Made by a program: the position numbers and the translations under genes
Part shown: piece after piece, positions 1-11,170 of the stretch
Numbering within the stretch: position 1 is the first letter of the stretch
How the letters are laid out: each line of letters begins with the position of its first letter
Notes under the pieces: generated by a model
The model's input: the letters and a program-made list of their open reading frames with translations, nothing else
Database searches by the model: none
What the model was told of the DNA's origin: nothing
Source of the DNA: Doris montereyensis
Lineage: Eukaryota > Mollusca > Gastropoda > Nudibranchia > Dorididae
Assembly: GCA_037039925.1 (NCBI GenBank)
Contig: JAXRKP010000579.1
Span: forward strand, 26,001 to 90,000
Direction: 5' to 3'
DNA length: 64,000 nt

Positions 1-475
1 GTATTGTTGTAGAGCTCGGTATCGTTGTAGACCTTGGTATCGCTAGAGTCATCGGTATCGCTGTAGACCTAGGCATCGTTATAGACCTTGGTATCGCTAG
101 AGTCATCGGTATTGGTATAGGCCTTGGTATCGCTGTAGACCTAAGTATCGTTGTAGACCTAGGTATCGCTGTAGACCTTGGTATCGATAGTCATCTGTAT
201 TGCTGCAGGCTTAAGTATCATTGTAGACCTTGGTATCGCTAGAGTCATCTGTATTGTTGTAGGTTTCGGTATCGCTGTAGACTTAAGTATCGTTGTAGAC
301 CTAGGTATCGTTGTAGACCTCGGTATTGTTGTAGGTCTCAGTATCGCTGTAGATATAGGTATCGTTGTAGACCTTGATGTCGCTAGAGTCATCGGTATTG
401 CTGTAGGTCTTGGTATCGCTGTATATCTCGGTATCGCTGTAGGCCTCTGTTTCGCTATAAGCATCGGTATCCACG
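1..475. repeat. 18-bp minisatellite array (unit ggtatcgctgtagacctt)
   Basis: About 26 imperfect copies of an 18-bp unit fill this stretch. Variant units (cgctagagtcatc) recur roughly every few copies, which suggests a higher-order repeat. Because 18 is a multiple of three, the array stays open in several frames on both strands; the resulting 70-137 residue reading frames are repeat artefacts, not genes. The array is cut by the left edge of the window. Confidence 0.9.
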
Positions 476-524
476 ACTTTTCTGCCAGTCGGCATCGTGC
501 ATTTGTGGTACATGTAACTACTTC

Positions 525-815
525 ATCATAAAGCAAGGTCTCTAGAACTTTGACTGTGCTAAATTCAGACACATCTGTATCGGGTTGATGCGATATGAAG
601 TACGATTATTATATCGAACCAGTACTCGATACTGAGGTTACGTTGGCGTCTATTGCAATGACCGGAAATTTTTTTTTACTTTTATCGCTCAGATTGGTAG
701 GCGTATATCAAACGTCATCTTAAGTTTAAGCTCCTTTAGATTGCAGGCGAAAAACAATCTATTTCCAATCAATTCAAATACTGATTTGATTCAATAGTTC
801 ATTCGCTAAGATAAC
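525..815 (-). mobile_element. Family B MITE-like element, partial
   Basis: Read on the minus strand this matches the element at 5440-5800: a ttgattggaaatagattgtt segment, a segment around cctcagtatcgagtact, and the terminal cagtcaaagtt with a tctctagaccttgc-like end. The outer end near 815 is degraded. It lies directly beside the 18-bp minisatellite. Confidence 0.6.
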
Positions 816-1078
816 TGATAACCTAAAGCAGTTTGTTTGAAATCTACATGCGAACTAATAGTGGTGGTCGGGGACGCAGTGGTGCCTGAGTTTATAGCGC
901 TCAAACTTAGAAAAAGTCAGCATTATATTATATGATGTAATGATAAAGCTTATGAAATTTAAGTTATGCTTGTCTGCGACCTTTGCTATTATTAGCATAT
1001 TCAATAACTTGGTTGTGATGACGTCATTGCTATTACTACTTACAACATCTTCAAGTAGCAATAATATATCTTTACTCT

Positions 1079-1415
1079 TCTTTTTCTTCTGCTTCTTCTT
1101 CTTCTTCTTCTTCTTCTTCTTCTTCTTTTTTCTTCTTCTTCTTCTTCTTCTTCTTCTTCTTCTTCTTCTTCTTCTTCTTCTTCTTCTTCTTCTTCTTCTT
1201 CTTCTTCTTCTTCTTCTTCTTCTTCTCTTCTCCTCCTTCTCCTTCTTCTTCTTCTTCTTCTTCTTCTTCTTCTTCTTCTTCTTCTTCTTCTTCTTCTTCT
1301 TCTTCTTCTTCTTCTTCTTCTTCTTCTTTTCTTCTTCTTCTTCTTCTTCTTCTTCTTCTTCTTCTTCTTCTTCTTCTTCTTCTTCTTCTTCTTCTTCTTC
1401 TTCTTCTTCTTCTTC
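1079..1415. repeat. GAA/TTC trinucleotide array
   Basis: About 335 bp of nearly pure (CTT)n on the plus strand, (GAA)n on the minus strand, broken by a few slips such as ttctcttctcctcc near 1224-1241. Phase slips switch the translated product between poly-Leu, poly-Phe and poly-Ser, or poly-Glu, poly-Lys and poly-Arg. The 200-220 residue reading frames here are therefore not genes. Confidence 0.97.
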
Positions 1416-1655
1416 GTCTATTTTTAGGTATTTATTTCTCACGGAAAATGCCACTAAATACCTCAAATTCTTTTTTCTTGTGTCAGTCTTTTGCATCGGT
1501 TTAAATTGGCACGACATATGGAGAGCAAACCAGTCACACTAAAAAACAGTTGTCTTTCATTATCTATTGATATGTTGAATAGTTGTCTATGGACGATTTG
1601 AATTCGCTGCTGTGTTTGTTTGGAATTGGATGAATGACAGCTAGATCTATACACT

Positions 1656-1755
1656 CAATTTGAGTTGGTCGAATTCTGAGTTGGTCAAAATCAAATTCTG
1701 GGTTAGTCGAATTTCGAGTTGGTCAAAGTCAAATTCTGAGTTGGTCGAATTCCAA
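1656..1755. repeat. Short tandem repeat around 'gagttggtc'
   Basis: Four to five imperfect copies of a unit containing gagttggtc and aattctg (for example ttgagttggtcgaattctg). It lies just upstream of the LINE at 1757 and could belong to that element. Confidence 0.7.
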
Positions 1756-1756
1756 A

Positions 1757-3165
1757 GAGAAAGTTAGGAAAGCAAAACAGGAACAATGGGAAGAGTTTGG
1801 AGAAAGACTTCAAGAAAGCTATCAAAGAAATCAAAAACTGTTCTGGGGGGGGGGGGGCAATGAAGAGCATGACATTAATGAGAAAGACCAAAGCATGCCC
1901 AATACGACAAATTAATAAATGTCAAAAGAGAAATACTGAAAGAAGACAGTGAAATCATGGAAACATGGAGAAAGCATTTTCATCAATTAAATAATCCCTC
2001 AAGTACGTATGAAACAAGGAGTAAAGATCAATTAGTAAGAGTAACAAGTAACACAGAGGAGACAGCTGAAGATGTAGATATCTCAATGGAAGAAATCCAA
2101 ACAGCTATAAGAAAAGAGAAATTAGGAAAAGCCCCAGGAGCAGATCAAGTTTATCCAGAAACGATTAAAAACCAAGGGAGAGAAACAGACAAACTACTAC
2201 ATGCAATACGCCAACAAGCATGGAAGTCCAAACAGGTGCCAGACGACTGGAAAAAGGGAACGGTAGTACCAATACATAAGAAATGATCAACTATTGAATG
2301 CTCAAACTATAGAGGGATATCACCACTTAACGTTCCAGTAAAAGTTTATGTCAGGATACTGGAAATGAGACTAAGGAAAAGAGTAGAGGATCAGATTGAA
2401 GAGTATCAGAGTGGATTTAGACCAGGAAAAAGTGTACAAGACCACATATTTACAATTAAACAAATAATAGAAAAATTCCTTGAGAGAAACATTGACTTGC
2501 ACCTGTGATTTATTGACTTAGAAAAGGCATTTGACACTACGAGGAGGGACGAACTACGGCATTCCTTAAAAGAACACAATGTAGAGCAAAATTTAATATA
2601 AGCCATTAAAAGTTTTTACAATAAACCAACATGTGCAGTGAGAGTAGCTGGAATATCTGCAGAATTTGATGTAGATATAGGAGTAAGACAGTGTTGTATC
2701 CTAGGTCCTCTGTTGTTTATCACATTTATGGATTCAGTGGCAAAGGCATCCTCAAAAATGAAGAAAATGAATGTAGGTATGTGGAAGCTCAAACCAGTAC
2801 ATGTATCAATGCTTTCATTTGCCGATGATTTGGTTCTGTTTGGAAAATTAGAAAGTGACCTTCAGTCGAATATCAACATTATGAACAATGAACTAAATAA
2901 AAGAGGAATGAGAGTAAATGCAAAGAAAACCAAAACAATGCTAATAACTAGAGAAGCTAAAACACACAATCTTAAATTGAGCAGGAGAATTTAGAACAAG
3001 TTCAAAGCTACAATTACCTAGGAGTAATGATTAACTCAGATGGAAAACTAAGAGAAGAAATCAGCCAGAGAATCAAAAAGGCAAGTGCAATAGATAACCA
3101 TCTAGGAAAGGCTTTTGTAGGTAAGCAAGAATTGTCAACAAAAACCAAAATGGCAGTGTACAATA
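1757..3165 (+). pseudogene. Family X LINE reverse transcriptase fragment (RTE/BovB-like)
   Basis: Non-LTR retrotransposon copy holding the linker and reverse transcriptase domain. From 1957 one frame runs to 2994 with only three internal stops (TGA 2284-2286, a TGA near 2509, a TAA near 2599). RT landmarks in order are GKAPGADQ, CSNYRGIS, SGFRPGKS, FIDLEKAFD, DIGVRQCCILGPLLF (usual G replaced by C) and the catalytic FADD box in SFADDLVLF near 2815-2840. After the TAG at 2992 the alignment shifts frame to YLGVMINSDGKL from about 2985. The endonuclease domain is missing, so this is a 5'-truncated, dead copy. The clade is inferred from resemblance to elements annotated in databases as 'craniofacial development protein 2-like', which derive from RTE/BovB. 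The homologous copy at 50.2-51.7 kb shares the DNA sequence at 1757-1970. Confidence 0.85.
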
Positions 3166-3295
3166 CAGATAACAATCTTTTGTGCACGTTAAAGATATCT
3201 TTGCTGTGTACAGGGCAGTCTGGGCAAAATTTAAAAACATCCCACCAAACACCTCCGAGATCACCTTAGTCGTGGATGTGGGTAAATCTAATTAT
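3165..3295 (+). mobile_element. Family A SINE, 3' half
   Basis: Contains gtgcacgttaaagatatc, cagggcagtctgggcaaaat and the terminal gtggatgtgggtaaatcta, which match the other family A copies. It follows the LINE directly and truncates it. Confidence 0.8.
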
Positions 3296-4079
3296 CCTTT
3301 TCGCTGGACTCATGTTCTTAGTTGTCTTCCTCATGGCGTCTGGTGATTGTGGCTTCCTAGTTATATAGGCCTATATATTGTACATGTAGTGTGTAGTTAT
3401 AGATTAACTATTTTCTGCTTCCTCCAGAACATATTAAGCCTGGTCTTAAATGTATCTAGAGTTCAAGGCCGTTTTATCAAAACATAAACATGGAAAAGAC
3501 ACAAATTTAGAGCCTCAACAACTCCATAATTTGCTCAAACTTGAGACACTTTTGGAGTACCCAATACAGATACAAGATATAGATACAGATACAGACGTTA
3601 TCTGGTGGTGTCTTCGTGGCGGCGCCATGTGCATGAATGAAATTATTATTGAATACGTTTGAGCTTCTAAGTTCTAATGAAATAAGAATTTATATTTTGT
3701 TTTATTTGTTTGGAGTTGTTTTTAAAGTTAGTTTCCTGGCATTCTTATCGCTGAATCTGATACTACAACTCTCTATTCTATGTACATTTCTTTCTTTCTT
3801 TCTGTGTCGGTTTCCATTCTACCTTCCGGTTTATATAAATCTCTATCGACGTGTATATGTAGTTTCTATTTATATCGCTGCAGTGAAATAACTTTGTTGG
3901 AGATGTGATCGTTATTCCTCTCCATCAGCATTAGTGTCAAAGAGGGGGGGGGGGGGGGTGGTTCAAAGACGCATTTTGTGTATATGTATTTCAATCGCCG
4001 GCCTTCTGAATCCGTGATCCCTATCAACAGCCCGCTTACCTTGACGTTCAGTAAAATATTATATTAGTGAGTGTAAGCT
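3296..4079. other. Unassigned sequence
   Basis: No exon or repeat family recognised. It includes a short tacagatacagat run near 3565-3595 and a G-run at 3944-3958. The open frames at 3450-3662 and 3637-3891 lack coding character and splice context. Confidence 0.5.
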
Positions 4080-4275
4080 TGTGGATCGGGAAGCTAAGCT
4101 AGATCTAGATATATTAATACAATATGTATCTAGATTTTGAATCCCTAGAAACTAGATCTAGATCTAGATATACTAATACAACATGGATCTAGATTTTGAG
4201 ATACATCATACAGAAACTAATCTAGATCTAGATCTAGATCTAGATCTAGATCTAGATTCTAGATCTAAATTTTTT
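4080..4275. repeat. AGATCT-rich palindromic repeats
   Basis: A unit of about 75-80 bp (tctagat...ttaatacaa...atctagattttga) is duplicated, followed by about 45 bp of (agatct)n at 4221-4265. AGATCT and TCTAGA are palindromes, so the tract can fold. Similar tracts occur near 6425-6510, 37295-37510, 42612-42722 and 57478-57510. Confidence 0.85.
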
Positions 4276-5059
4276 TAATTCACGTGTTTTGTTAGGGTGT
4301 GATAATACAATTGTTGACCTACAATGGATTATTTTGCGACCTCGGAGCCTTCCCAAGTCGGGCATTTCCCTCGGGCATAAAGATCCAATGTAGGTCAAAA
4401 TTTGCCTAATCATGCATTTTCTCCTAAATACAACGGCTATACTGTTGGAATGTGTTACTTTTCAGTGTGATTGTGATATTAATTTACAGTACTTACCTTT
4501 AATTATATTATATTATATGTTATGTATTTAAATTTGATATTTTGATATTTATGTATGTGTATATTATATTCAATTTGTGTATAATGATATTAATAATATT
4601 TAATGATCGATCATTCCTAATTACTGTATAATAGTGTGATTGTTATTATATATATGATTATTATATATGTATTAGGCGTGATTGTTTAGACATGATTTAG
4701 AGCTAAATGTCAGATTCCATATACATGTACATGTATTATAATTATTATGTATGATGATTAAAATGGGATTGCTGCATGCCATTGTGACTTTAGCGTGAGT
4801 AAAGTCAGAAATAAATTATACTGTTTTGGCCCCTGTACATGAAGAGATAATGGTATTATTAGTAGTAACTATTAGTATTGTATTTGTATGTAATAATGAA
4901 GAAATAAACGTGTCACATTAAGTTTTAGTAAGGATGATGATGATGCCATTTCAGATATATTATTTCAGATATTTGACATAAGTAGGAGTAGAATTTCTTC
5001 CACTTGCAAGTTTGTTTGTTTATTTGTTTGTTTATTTGTTTGTTTTTGTCTCAATGAAG
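4276..5059. other. AT-rich unassigned sequence
   Basis: Very AT-rich (tatatt and taatatt runs), with no exon or recognised repeat apart from short tacatgtacatgta palindromes near 4722-4737. Confidence 0.5.
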
Positions 5060-5064
5060 CCCAC

Positions 5065-5205
5065 CCATGTAACGAGGACATGGTGGTCCAAAGGTGGAGT
5101 GTTTGCCTCTCTCTCTCTCAACCAAAAACAAAAAAACGTTTTGGGTTCAAGCCCCAACAGGTTTGACAAAAATTTCTCGAGGGTTTTTTTCTTTTCTCAC
5201 TAGAT
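5065..5205 (+). mobile_element. Family A SINE, 5' tRNA-like head
   Basis: Matches the family A head: tggtccaaaggtggagtgtttgcctct, then tgggttcaagcccc (B-box-like), then tttgacaaaaatttctcgag with a T-run. The 3' half is absent. Confidence 0.65.
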
Positions 5206-5439
5206 CTATGGCTTAAAACAGCCAGCGTCTTAAATCTAAGCTTAATCTTAATCTTAATCTTTACTTATTTAAATTGTCGGTCAGCTGATCGGGATAATCG
5301 ACATTCCTTTCTCTCCTTTTCCGATTCAAATACATAATGATATTATTAAAGATGATCTAGATTTTTCCATCCCATTGCACCATTTCTTGCATTAGTTGTG
5401 TCACGTGAGATTACACACCCCGTGAAAACATAATTTAAA

Positions 5440-5800
5440 TCTCTAACTTTGACCGCTTATGTTAACTCAGAAACCACTGCACCCACAATCTCCATATTTT
5501 ACATCATGTATATTTCAAACAGCCTGGGTTTTTTTAGGATCAAATCAGTATTTTAATTGATTGGAAAATATTGTTTTGCTTGCGATCCACGAAACTTTTT
5601 TATAGTTGCTAGGTCTAATTTCTCGATTTCTGGTCAGGAGATAAAAAAAGCCCGCGGTACTTCAGTATCGAGGCCTAATTTGATCTAATAATCGTACTTG
5701 ATATCACCCGTAGCCGATACAGCGGTTTTTGAGTTAACCGCAGTCAAAGTTCAAGAGATATAGCTTTATAATAAAGATAAATCATAACCCAACATTATTT
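5440..5800 (+). mobile_element. Family B MITE-like element, most complete copy
   Basis: The left end reads atctctaactttgaccgc. The right end reads cagtcaaagttcaagagat, which is an imperfect inverted copy of the left end. Internal landmarks shared with other copies are ctcagaaaccactgcaccc, caaacagcctgggtt, gattggaaaatattgtttt, cgatccacgaa and gtagccgatacagcggttt. It is about 350 bp with no coding capacity and terminal inverted repeats, which fits a non-autonomous DNA transposon. The autonomous partner is not visible. Confidence 0.65.
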
Positions 5801-5817
5801 ACGAGCATGCTTGTGTA

Positions 5818-5820
5818 TAC

Positions 5821-5860
<40 letters not shown>

Positions 5861-5862
5861 TC
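5818..5862. repeat. (TA)n(CA)n microsatellite
   Basis: Run of tatata followed by cacaca. Confidence 0.95.
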
Positions 5863-6042
5863 ACAACGTATATCAGTATTATCAGGTGGTCAACAAAAAA
5901 ACGTTTAAAACCTGGAGGCTTATTCAACAAACATTGCTCCATAGTTTTCAATGTCCTTTCACACATTATGAGAATAGCTATATTTCTGTCATGGGTGTAA
6001 ATACGAACGGCATTGTTTAAAGGGTTCAAAATTTATAACACA

Positions 6043-6076
6043 AAATGTGTGTGTGTGTGTGTGTGTGGGGGGGGGA
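6043..6076. repeat. (GT)n plus G-run
   Basis: gtgtgtgt run of about 25 bp ending in a nine-base G-run. Confidence 0.95.
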
Positions 6077-7004
6077 TAAAATACACTGTCGAGGCAATTA
6101 ATCTCAAGCGATAATGTTGAAAATGTGGTAGACCCGAGGACGGTAGACCTAATAATCAGGGCCTGATAGTGATATTGTTTTTAACAGCTATTCTTCCCGT
6201 TACATTTTAATCGTGCACATTTATGCACGATTCTGCACTCTGTACACTTGTTTGGAATGTGCTGCTCCTTTAGGCTAAGTGTCGTCTGCTAGATTATGTG
6301 GTTTATCATTATCAACAGTCAACACCACAAGTTGTCACTAATGTCAAGTTCCTACATTTATTGTTCTAGGATACGAGTGTGCTATGCTCTTAATTTTAAG
6401 TAGCTGGATATTTTAAAACCAAAACTAGATCTAAACCTAGACCTAAATTTAGATTTAGGTCTAATAAAAAATCAAATCTGATCATAATCTATGTCTAGAT
6501 TTAGATTTACTGTGTTTTTCATGATGGTGTTCAATAGGACAGACCATTGAATATGAGTAAAAAGGAAAACCCACTAGATTGAGTCATGCTGATATTGCAT
6601 TAGAGTACTAAGATAAATACTACTAGTTAACTAAATCTACTTTAAATTTGCATGCCTCCTCTTTTCTTTTTGTCGATTTCTCTTAAATTTATACAGGTTG
6701 TACAGAATTATATTTCATATGCACTATCAGGTGTCAAAAGAAATGAAAATTAAATAAATGGTTACAAAGTTAATAGCCTTCACATTTTGAGGTAGTTGGG
6801 TTGGGGGTTTTTTGTCCACCTGATATTATTATTATACATCAAGTATACATATATATTACACACTATGTATATACAAACATACTATTATGTGCCGGATATG
6901 CCGAGCGTTTCAAAATTAAGTGGTAATTTGCTATTGCTTTGCTAATGAGAACTTTTTAACGCATTGACAAAACAATTCAAATTCGGTATCCAGTCAGAGG
7001 AAAT
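6077..7004. other. Unassigned sequence
   Basis: No exon seen. It contains a diffuse AGATCT/CTAGAT-rich stretch at about 6423-6515. Confidence 0.5.
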
Positions 7005-7019
7005 GTCATAGTCATTTCA

Positions 7020-7285
7020 GGAAATGTCATTTCATGTCCAGTGAGGTCCCGAGTTCGAACCCTAGCAGAGCTAGATCCGACGTTGTGTTCCTTGGGTAAT
7101 ACATTTAACACGAACGCCCCCCCCCCCACCCTACTATACTCAGGTGCAAATGGGTACAAGCTCTAGCTTGGGAGTAAAAATCTGCGTCAGACTAGCGTCC
7201 TGGCTTGGCTAGGAGGTGACTGTTGTCATCTGTTCCGCTTCACGGAATGAGCTATATGGGCCGTACCGGCCTTGAGGTAATTTTT
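7020..7285 (+). mobile_element. Family T SINE (tRNA-derived)
   Basis: Carries a B-box (gagttcgaaccc at about 7051-7062), then ttgtgttccttgggtaata, tgcaaatgggtacaagct, a shared tail (gggaggtgactgttgtcatc-like), ttccgcttcacg and gggccgtaccggccttgag. The tRNA head is partly replaced by a tcatttcaggaaatg duplication. Confidence 0.8.
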
Positions 7286-7509
7286 CTTTCTTCTTATTTT
7301 TTTAAATTTTACCGTGACCAGAACTTGCTGATAAAAACTGTTTTTATTTGCATGCAAACTGGCCAATAAAATTAAATGTACAGTGAATAAAAGAATGATG
7401 AATTATTTGATTCAATTAAAATAATTAAATGGACAAATGGATTGTATTGGATTTGACTTTTTGAACATCAGCATACGCCAGTGACATAAGAGCATACGGC
7501 TTGAGATGT

Positions 7510-7790
7510 TTGATTTGATTGGTTTTTATTTGATTTACCCACATCCACAACTACAGGGATCTCGGGGGGGGGTGCTGCCCAGACTGCCAAGGGATCTTTA
7601 ACTTCAACTTTCACGGAGTTTTTTTTTATCGTCCATCTCCGATAGAACTAGACGTCGATTCACTTACCTGGACTTCCGACTTCGAGAAAATTTGTCAGCT
7701 TTCGTCGGGGCTTGAATCCCATGACGACATGTGGGTTGAACGGCCGACTCCTTGCCTCTGGGCTACCGAGTCCCCCCCCTCCTCCTCTTG
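7510..7790 (-). mobile_element. Family A SINE, full length
   Basis: Reads in reverse orientation on the plus strand: gatttacccacatccacaac, a G-run, ccaagggatctttaac, atcgtccatctccgatag, gggcttgaatccc (B-box complement) and ctccttgcctctgggctacc. The tRNA-like head is at the right end. Confidence 0.85.
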
Positions 7791-8014
7791 AGATGAGCTT
7801 TATCCTACCGTTTGTGTTGTATTGATTGCGTCACCTGACTGTCTGCCGACCGCATGTCTCTGAATGAATTTATGGAAACATGCTGCTAGTGCTACTGCTA
7901 CTTATGCTAGTGCAAGACATTAAAAATAAAAAAGCCAAGTTCGTTCACGGCAATTACGACCCATATAGCTGGACCATATCCCGTTGTTCTTTTTTGCAGC
8001 GTGAAGCGGAGCAG
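7791..8014. other. Unassigned sequence
   Basis: Nothing recognised. Confidence 0.4.
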
Positions 8015-8071
8015 GTGATAATATTAATATTTAATAATCACCTCCTAAACAGGACGTTATTAAAACTGTAT

Positions 8072-8326
8072 AGGAACAAAGACGAGACAAATACCAGGAA
8101 TAGACAGGGGACAAAATCTGGCCATCATTAGGATTGAAGCCGCGACCTCTGCGTCGGCACCCTTGTCGCGAAAGGAAAGTGGAGTGTAGATAGCTCGGTT
8201 TGTATCAGCCTTCCTTTTCATGGCAAGACGATGGGTGCCGGCACGGAGGTCGCGGGTTCGATCCTCATGGTGGCCAGGGTGATTTTTTTTCTATCCATTC
8301 CTGCTATTTGTCTCGTCTTTGTTCCT
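8072..8326. repeat. Inverted repeat / foldback of a tRNA-like SINE
   Basis: The left arm (about 8072-8163, ggaacaaagacgagacaaat to gcggcaccc-like end) recurs inverted at about 8233-8326. The right arm contains cgcgggttcgatcct, a B-box. Arms are about 92 bp with mismatches, and the loop is about 70 bp. It is either two opposed SINE copies or a foldback element. The arms could fold into a long hairpin if transcribed. Confidence 0.85.
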
Positions 8327-8339
8327 ATTGGGGCTTTAG

Positions 8340-8946
8340 ATATTGTTCAATGTAATTTCCTTCAACAGTGTATTGTATAATAATAGTAATAGTAATAGCA
8401 GTAGGCCTACATGTACGATATGGTTTGCGTTTTAGGTCAATCACCTTGTTCCCGTGTGACACACAGTAAACCTAAACAATGAGGAAAAAATGTGTCCCTT
8501 TGTTTGAAGTGCAGGGTGATTAGATTATAATTCAATCTATCTATTCATCCATCCATCTGTCTATCTATCCATCTATATCATTATCATGTCTATCTATCTA
8601 TCTAGAGCCAATTATGGACATACATTTTTTTTTAAATTTTGTGTGTAAATCTATTGAGGAAAACTCACCTATTAGTATTAGTATTATAGTAGCTAAAATG
8701 CCATCAAAATAATCATCACGTTTTATTATAATGTAGTGGGTCTGCTTACTCTGATATAGTACTAGTAGTCCTCTATAAAAAACCGAAAGTGAACTGAAAG
8801 TATTAAGTATTATTTTTTTCCAATCTAAATAATGACAACCAACGATGACAGTGACAGACCTACCACTGCCACTCTTGAATTGTGAAAAATCCTAATCCAA
8901 TCCAAAGCCAAAAAAAAATAAAAAAAAAGAAGTAAAAATAAAATTG
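8340..8946. other. Unassigned sequence with (TCTA)n tracts
   Basis: Short tatctatcta and atccatcca microsatellites at about 8537-8605. No exon seen. Confidence 0.6.
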
Positions 8947-9120
<174 letters not shown>

Positions 9121-9321
9121 CGAATTACCAATGCAATAATCAACATGTGTAATGTGAGTTATCTCCCTTTACGGCCGTACCTGAGAAGGGGAGCCGATAT
9201 GATATCAATATCAATATCAGTTTTTTTTTATCACTACCACTACTATCAGTAGGGACTTGGTTTGTTGTATTGAATTTTACTACTACTACTACTAGTACTA
9301 CTACATCCGTCCTGTGTATTG

Positions 9322-9412
9322 ATCTCAGGGTGACTTGAGGGGGAAAACGGCAAGATAAAAGAAGGTAAATGAAAGAGGGAAAGGAGTAGGACCTACCCAC
9401 TAGTACAGAGAG
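9322..9412 (+). repeat. Family C element, partial
   Basis: Shares gatctcagggtgacttgagg, aacggcaagataaaag, gaaagagggaaagga and aggacctaccca with the family C copies near the AT-hook gene. Confidence 0.7.
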
Positions 9413-9894
9413 ACAGAAAGAGAGATTGATATTTCTTTGACGATTTAAAATCAGCGGAAAGCAAAACAAATGCAGAACTACTTATTGTAGTACATGGGGC
9501 AAAATTCTAAAGAATTACGTCTGAATTGTAGAGAAAAGAGTGACAATAGTATTAGTAACAGTAACAGGTCTACTAACAGTGGTAACAGTAACAGTAACAC
9601 TACATTTACAAATTGAACCGCGCAGCCGTTCACAAGACGATTCAAGAATGAACGAATACTTGAGGAATAGAGACCACCAAATGGCCAAATTGGTTGTGCC
9701 CTATAACTATAACTTGCACGATGAGTAATGAGCCAGCAGAGTGATAATGATTGAATGATTGCCCTTAGTAGAGGAGCTGTGGCATGCATAATGTGAGTAC
9801 TGATATGTGAGCTGCAAGCTTTGAGTTTGAGAGCAGTCTACCAAGTGGCCGTCAACAGGCTAACTCAACATGGACCTGTCTCAATCTTCCAGTA

Positions 9895-10145
9895 ATAAAA
9901 CGTTTACAGTACAGTAACACTAATAACAACAGTAACAGCAGTAACATTGGTAACAGTAACAGCAACACTAACAGCGGTAACATTGGTAACAGTAACACTA
10001 ACAGCGGTAACACTGGTAACAGTAACACTAACAAACAGCAGTAACACTGGTATCACTGGTAACAATAGCAGCTACACTAGTAACAGTAACTAACAGTGGT
10101 AACACTAACACTGAGTAAAGTAACACTACAGCGGTAACAGCGAAA
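9895..10145. repeat. Degenerate 'aacagtaacac' tandem repeat
   Basis: Many imperfect copies of aacagtaacactaacagcgg-like units. A smaller related patch lies at 9550-9605. Confidence 0.9.
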
Positions 10146-10449
10146 ACTCTATGTAAGTTGGCCTATTTTTAATAATATCATTTGTTTGATAAAATATCCC
10201 GTAGTCACCACTCTATATTAAATTAAGTGTACAATGTAAGGACTGTGGCGGACACTCTCCGTTCATCTATCTCACACAACCATAATAATACTAATAGTAG
10301 TATAGTGTTGTGTGTGTTCAACTTCCCTCTAGAATCACATCCCTCTTCACGCCAATTGTTCCATCTAAGGCTAAGAAATAACTGATGATATTTTTGCCAT
10401 TTCTATTCAACAGACTAGAGAAGAGAAGTAGACACTAACATCTGTTAAG
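10146..10449. other. Unassigned sequence
   Basis: Nothing recognised. Confidence 0.4.
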
Positions 10450-10454
10450 AGGGG

Positions 10455-11170
10455 AGTGGGGGTGGGGTGGGGTGGGGTGGGAGCGCAGGACAGGGTCCTG
10501 AGGCCATTTTTTGTCCAAAATGGTATGAAATCTAGTTTATTGTACATATTAATTATTACTGTGGACGCAACTGTTCATCCCCTTAACATCGATTCCAAAA
10601 AGCTCAGGTATCGATTATTTGAACGCCTACAAACTTTTTAACATACGATATCGGCCTAAATTTCAACTCTTGTGTTGAACTATAGTATAAAACTAAGTAT
10701 ATAATTATAATCTATCATACTAATGGATAGGGCAGTTCATTCCCGTAATAACGATATCATAAAAAAGTTCAGTATCGATTCATTGAATTTACAGGAATTT
10801 TATCGAATGTATAACAAGGTGAAATGGTACTCATTTTAATCAGCACATTGTACTGTAAAAGTGTAACGTAAGCTATCATTGAAAAAAATCTACATATGTC
10901 AAAATTTCTTCAAAATTGCCTTAAGACTGAGGGGGCGGTTTCTGGGAATGCCATTTTTGCCGAAAATGGGACAAATCTAGTCTATCAATCATACTAGTGG
11001 ATAGAGCAGTTCATTCCCGTCATATCATCATAAAAAAGCTCAGTATCGATTCCTTGAATTTATAGGATTTTTTTAAAGGAACGATACAGCCCTGTATTTC
11101 AACACAGTATAAATAAAACACAGTATACAATAAAACTTAAAAAGCAGAAATATTATCTCTCAAGTATAGC
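10455..11170. repeat. Three diverged tandem segments
   Basis: Segments around 10500-10640, 10715-10800 and 10930-11080 share ordered blocks: cattttt..ccaaaatgg, tctatcatactagtggata, gcagttcattcccgt, aaaaaagctcagtatcgatt and gaatttatagg. Unit length is about 200-280 bp. No coding signal. Confidence 0.75.

Noticed and set aside
1..572. 117-137 residue open frames on both strands
   Set aside because: They translate the 18-bp minisatellite in register; unit length divisible by three keeps frames open.
855..1542. 200-220 residue frames with poly-Glu/Lys/Arg or poly-Leu/Phe/Ser
   Set aside because: Produced by the GAA/TTC array.
7040..7080. Possible tRNA genes at B-box motifs (also 8255, 31430, 33185, 45955)
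   Set aside because: B-boxes lie in repeated SINE families without a complete cloverleaf or a paired acceptor stem.
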